Source: Paramecium sonneborni
Lineage: Eukaryota; Ciliophora; Oligohymenophorea; Peniculida; Parameciidae
DNA: 64,000 nucleotides
Assembly (NCBI GenBank): GCA_905182985.1
Contig: CAJJDN010000113.1
Location: forward strand, 156,326 to 220,325
Direction of reading: 5' to 3'
Shown: in pieces, positions 63,434 through 64,000 of the stretch
Layout of the letters: each line of letters opens with the position of its first letter
Position numbering within the stretch: position 1 is the first letter of the stretch
Notes under the pieces: model-generated
What the model was told of the DNA's origin: nothing
Database searches by the model: none
Seen by the model: only the letters and a program-made list of their open reading frames with translations
Program-made: the position numbers and the translations under genes

Positions 63434-64000
63434 TCAAAAGACCTCTTCTCTAATTTGGAGGAATTCTGATGCAGCACTCATCTTTTAAGTGAGTACTTCT
63501 TATAATCTTTCAACAACTTCTAATTGTTATTCTCTTTCGAAGGTTTAAGCTTCATATTAAGCTTCTTATTCAGCAGCCCATCTTTATTGAATAGCTAATG
63601 AATCTTCAGCATCTTCAAGGAATAACTATAAAATAATAGACATAAATAATTACAGTTTAATCTTCTAAATCTTCAACAGCCTCTTAGATGGTCACTTTGA
63701 ATTAAACAATAGAGTTTTCTAAGAAAGCTTTTCTTTCTACCAATCTCTTGTGTTCTTCTTATAAATGAGAGCTTTAAACTTCCCAATTAGCAGCTTATCT
63801 TTCTTCAGTAGCGAGTAATGAAGCTCTACTGGCAACCAATTATTATCTGATTTAAGCCAAGAGTTCTAAGATTTTAATGATACTCTTATTATCAACCTTT
63901 GAAGCTAATTAAGTCAAAGCATTAATAAGTGGCTATGGTTAATAATTTAAAAATAATACCTTAAAGAGTGCATGTTTAGATTCCATCAATTTAGCTTAAA
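63434..64000 (-). CDS. Trichocyst matrix protein-like (5' end outside window)
   Basis: The C-terminal ~170 residues are in the window, with introns of 27 and 28 nt. The sequence is almost entirely charged amphipathic helix with recurring R-W-A-A-E-Q-E-A-Q-Y-E-A and E-R-L-Q-E-V-L spacing, few aromatic residues and hydrophobic heptads. This is the character of Paramecium trichocyst matrix proteins, which are processed to form the crystalline core of secretory trichocysts. Codon use is richer in GCT/GAA/TTA than the neighbours, as expected for a highly expressed gene. The signal peptide would lie to the right. Confidence 0.75.

Overview
This is eukaryotic, very AT-rich DNA from a ciliate, most likely the somatic (macronuclear) genome of a Paramecium-type species. 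Three things point there. Conserved proteins read through only if TAA and TAG are glutamine and TGA is the sole stop. Dozens of introns are about 18-33 nt long, start GTA/GTG and end TAG/AAG. The right edge carries what looks like a trichocyst matrix protein, a secretory product typical of Paramecium. I see no rRNA, tRNA, transposon or CRISPR.

Layout, left to right. 1-9.5 kb: partial MFS transporter, an unresolved gene, Polo-like kinase, Aha1-type co-chaperone, small secreted protein, dual-specificity phosphatase, and a large protein with two thioredoxin-like folds and two CxxC zinc modules (copy A). 9.6-18.4 kb: two membrane proteins, a TMBIM/Bax-inhibitor-like protein, a ubiquitin protease with ZnF-UBP, and a cyclic-nucleotide-binding kinase with degenerate catalytic motifs. 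19-30.7 kb: a B-box/SPRY-like protein, a coiled-coil protein, a cytosolic carboxypeptidase, a TBC-rhodanese protein, PIG-C, Spt16, and a PB1-ZZ-UBA protein resembling p62/NBR1. 31-41 kb: a MAPKK-like pseudokinase, small unknowns, and a second cytosolic carboxypeptidase. 41-48.6 kb: a tightly packed minus-strand row of acid lipase, second TMBIM, TBL1-like LisH-WD40, TMEM63/OSCA channel and a protein kinase. 49-64 kb: a secreted Gln/Glu-rich protein, an EF-hand protein, a cyclin, a receptor-less PTP, a Rap1/TERF2IP-like Myb protein, an active kinase, thioredoxin/zinc protein copy B, CHMP1 and the trichocyst protein.

Two stretches (11142-13440 and 31827-34383) are exact tandem copies separated by a single N. 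They are almost certainly unmerged contig ends, not biology; in each case the second copy contains the intact gene.

Genes are packed unusually tightly in places: an ATGA stop/start overlap and gaps of 2, 12, 12, 18, 26 and 28 bp occur between same-strand neighbours. Elsewhere gene-free AT-rich stretches reach about 1.3 kb. Most gene models below were checked by hand: where a residue count is given, CDS length minus the named introns is a multiple of three. The best leads are the Rap1-like protein, the paired thioredoxin/zinc proteins, the PB1-ZZ-UBA receptor, the two pseudokinases, and the operon-like spacing.
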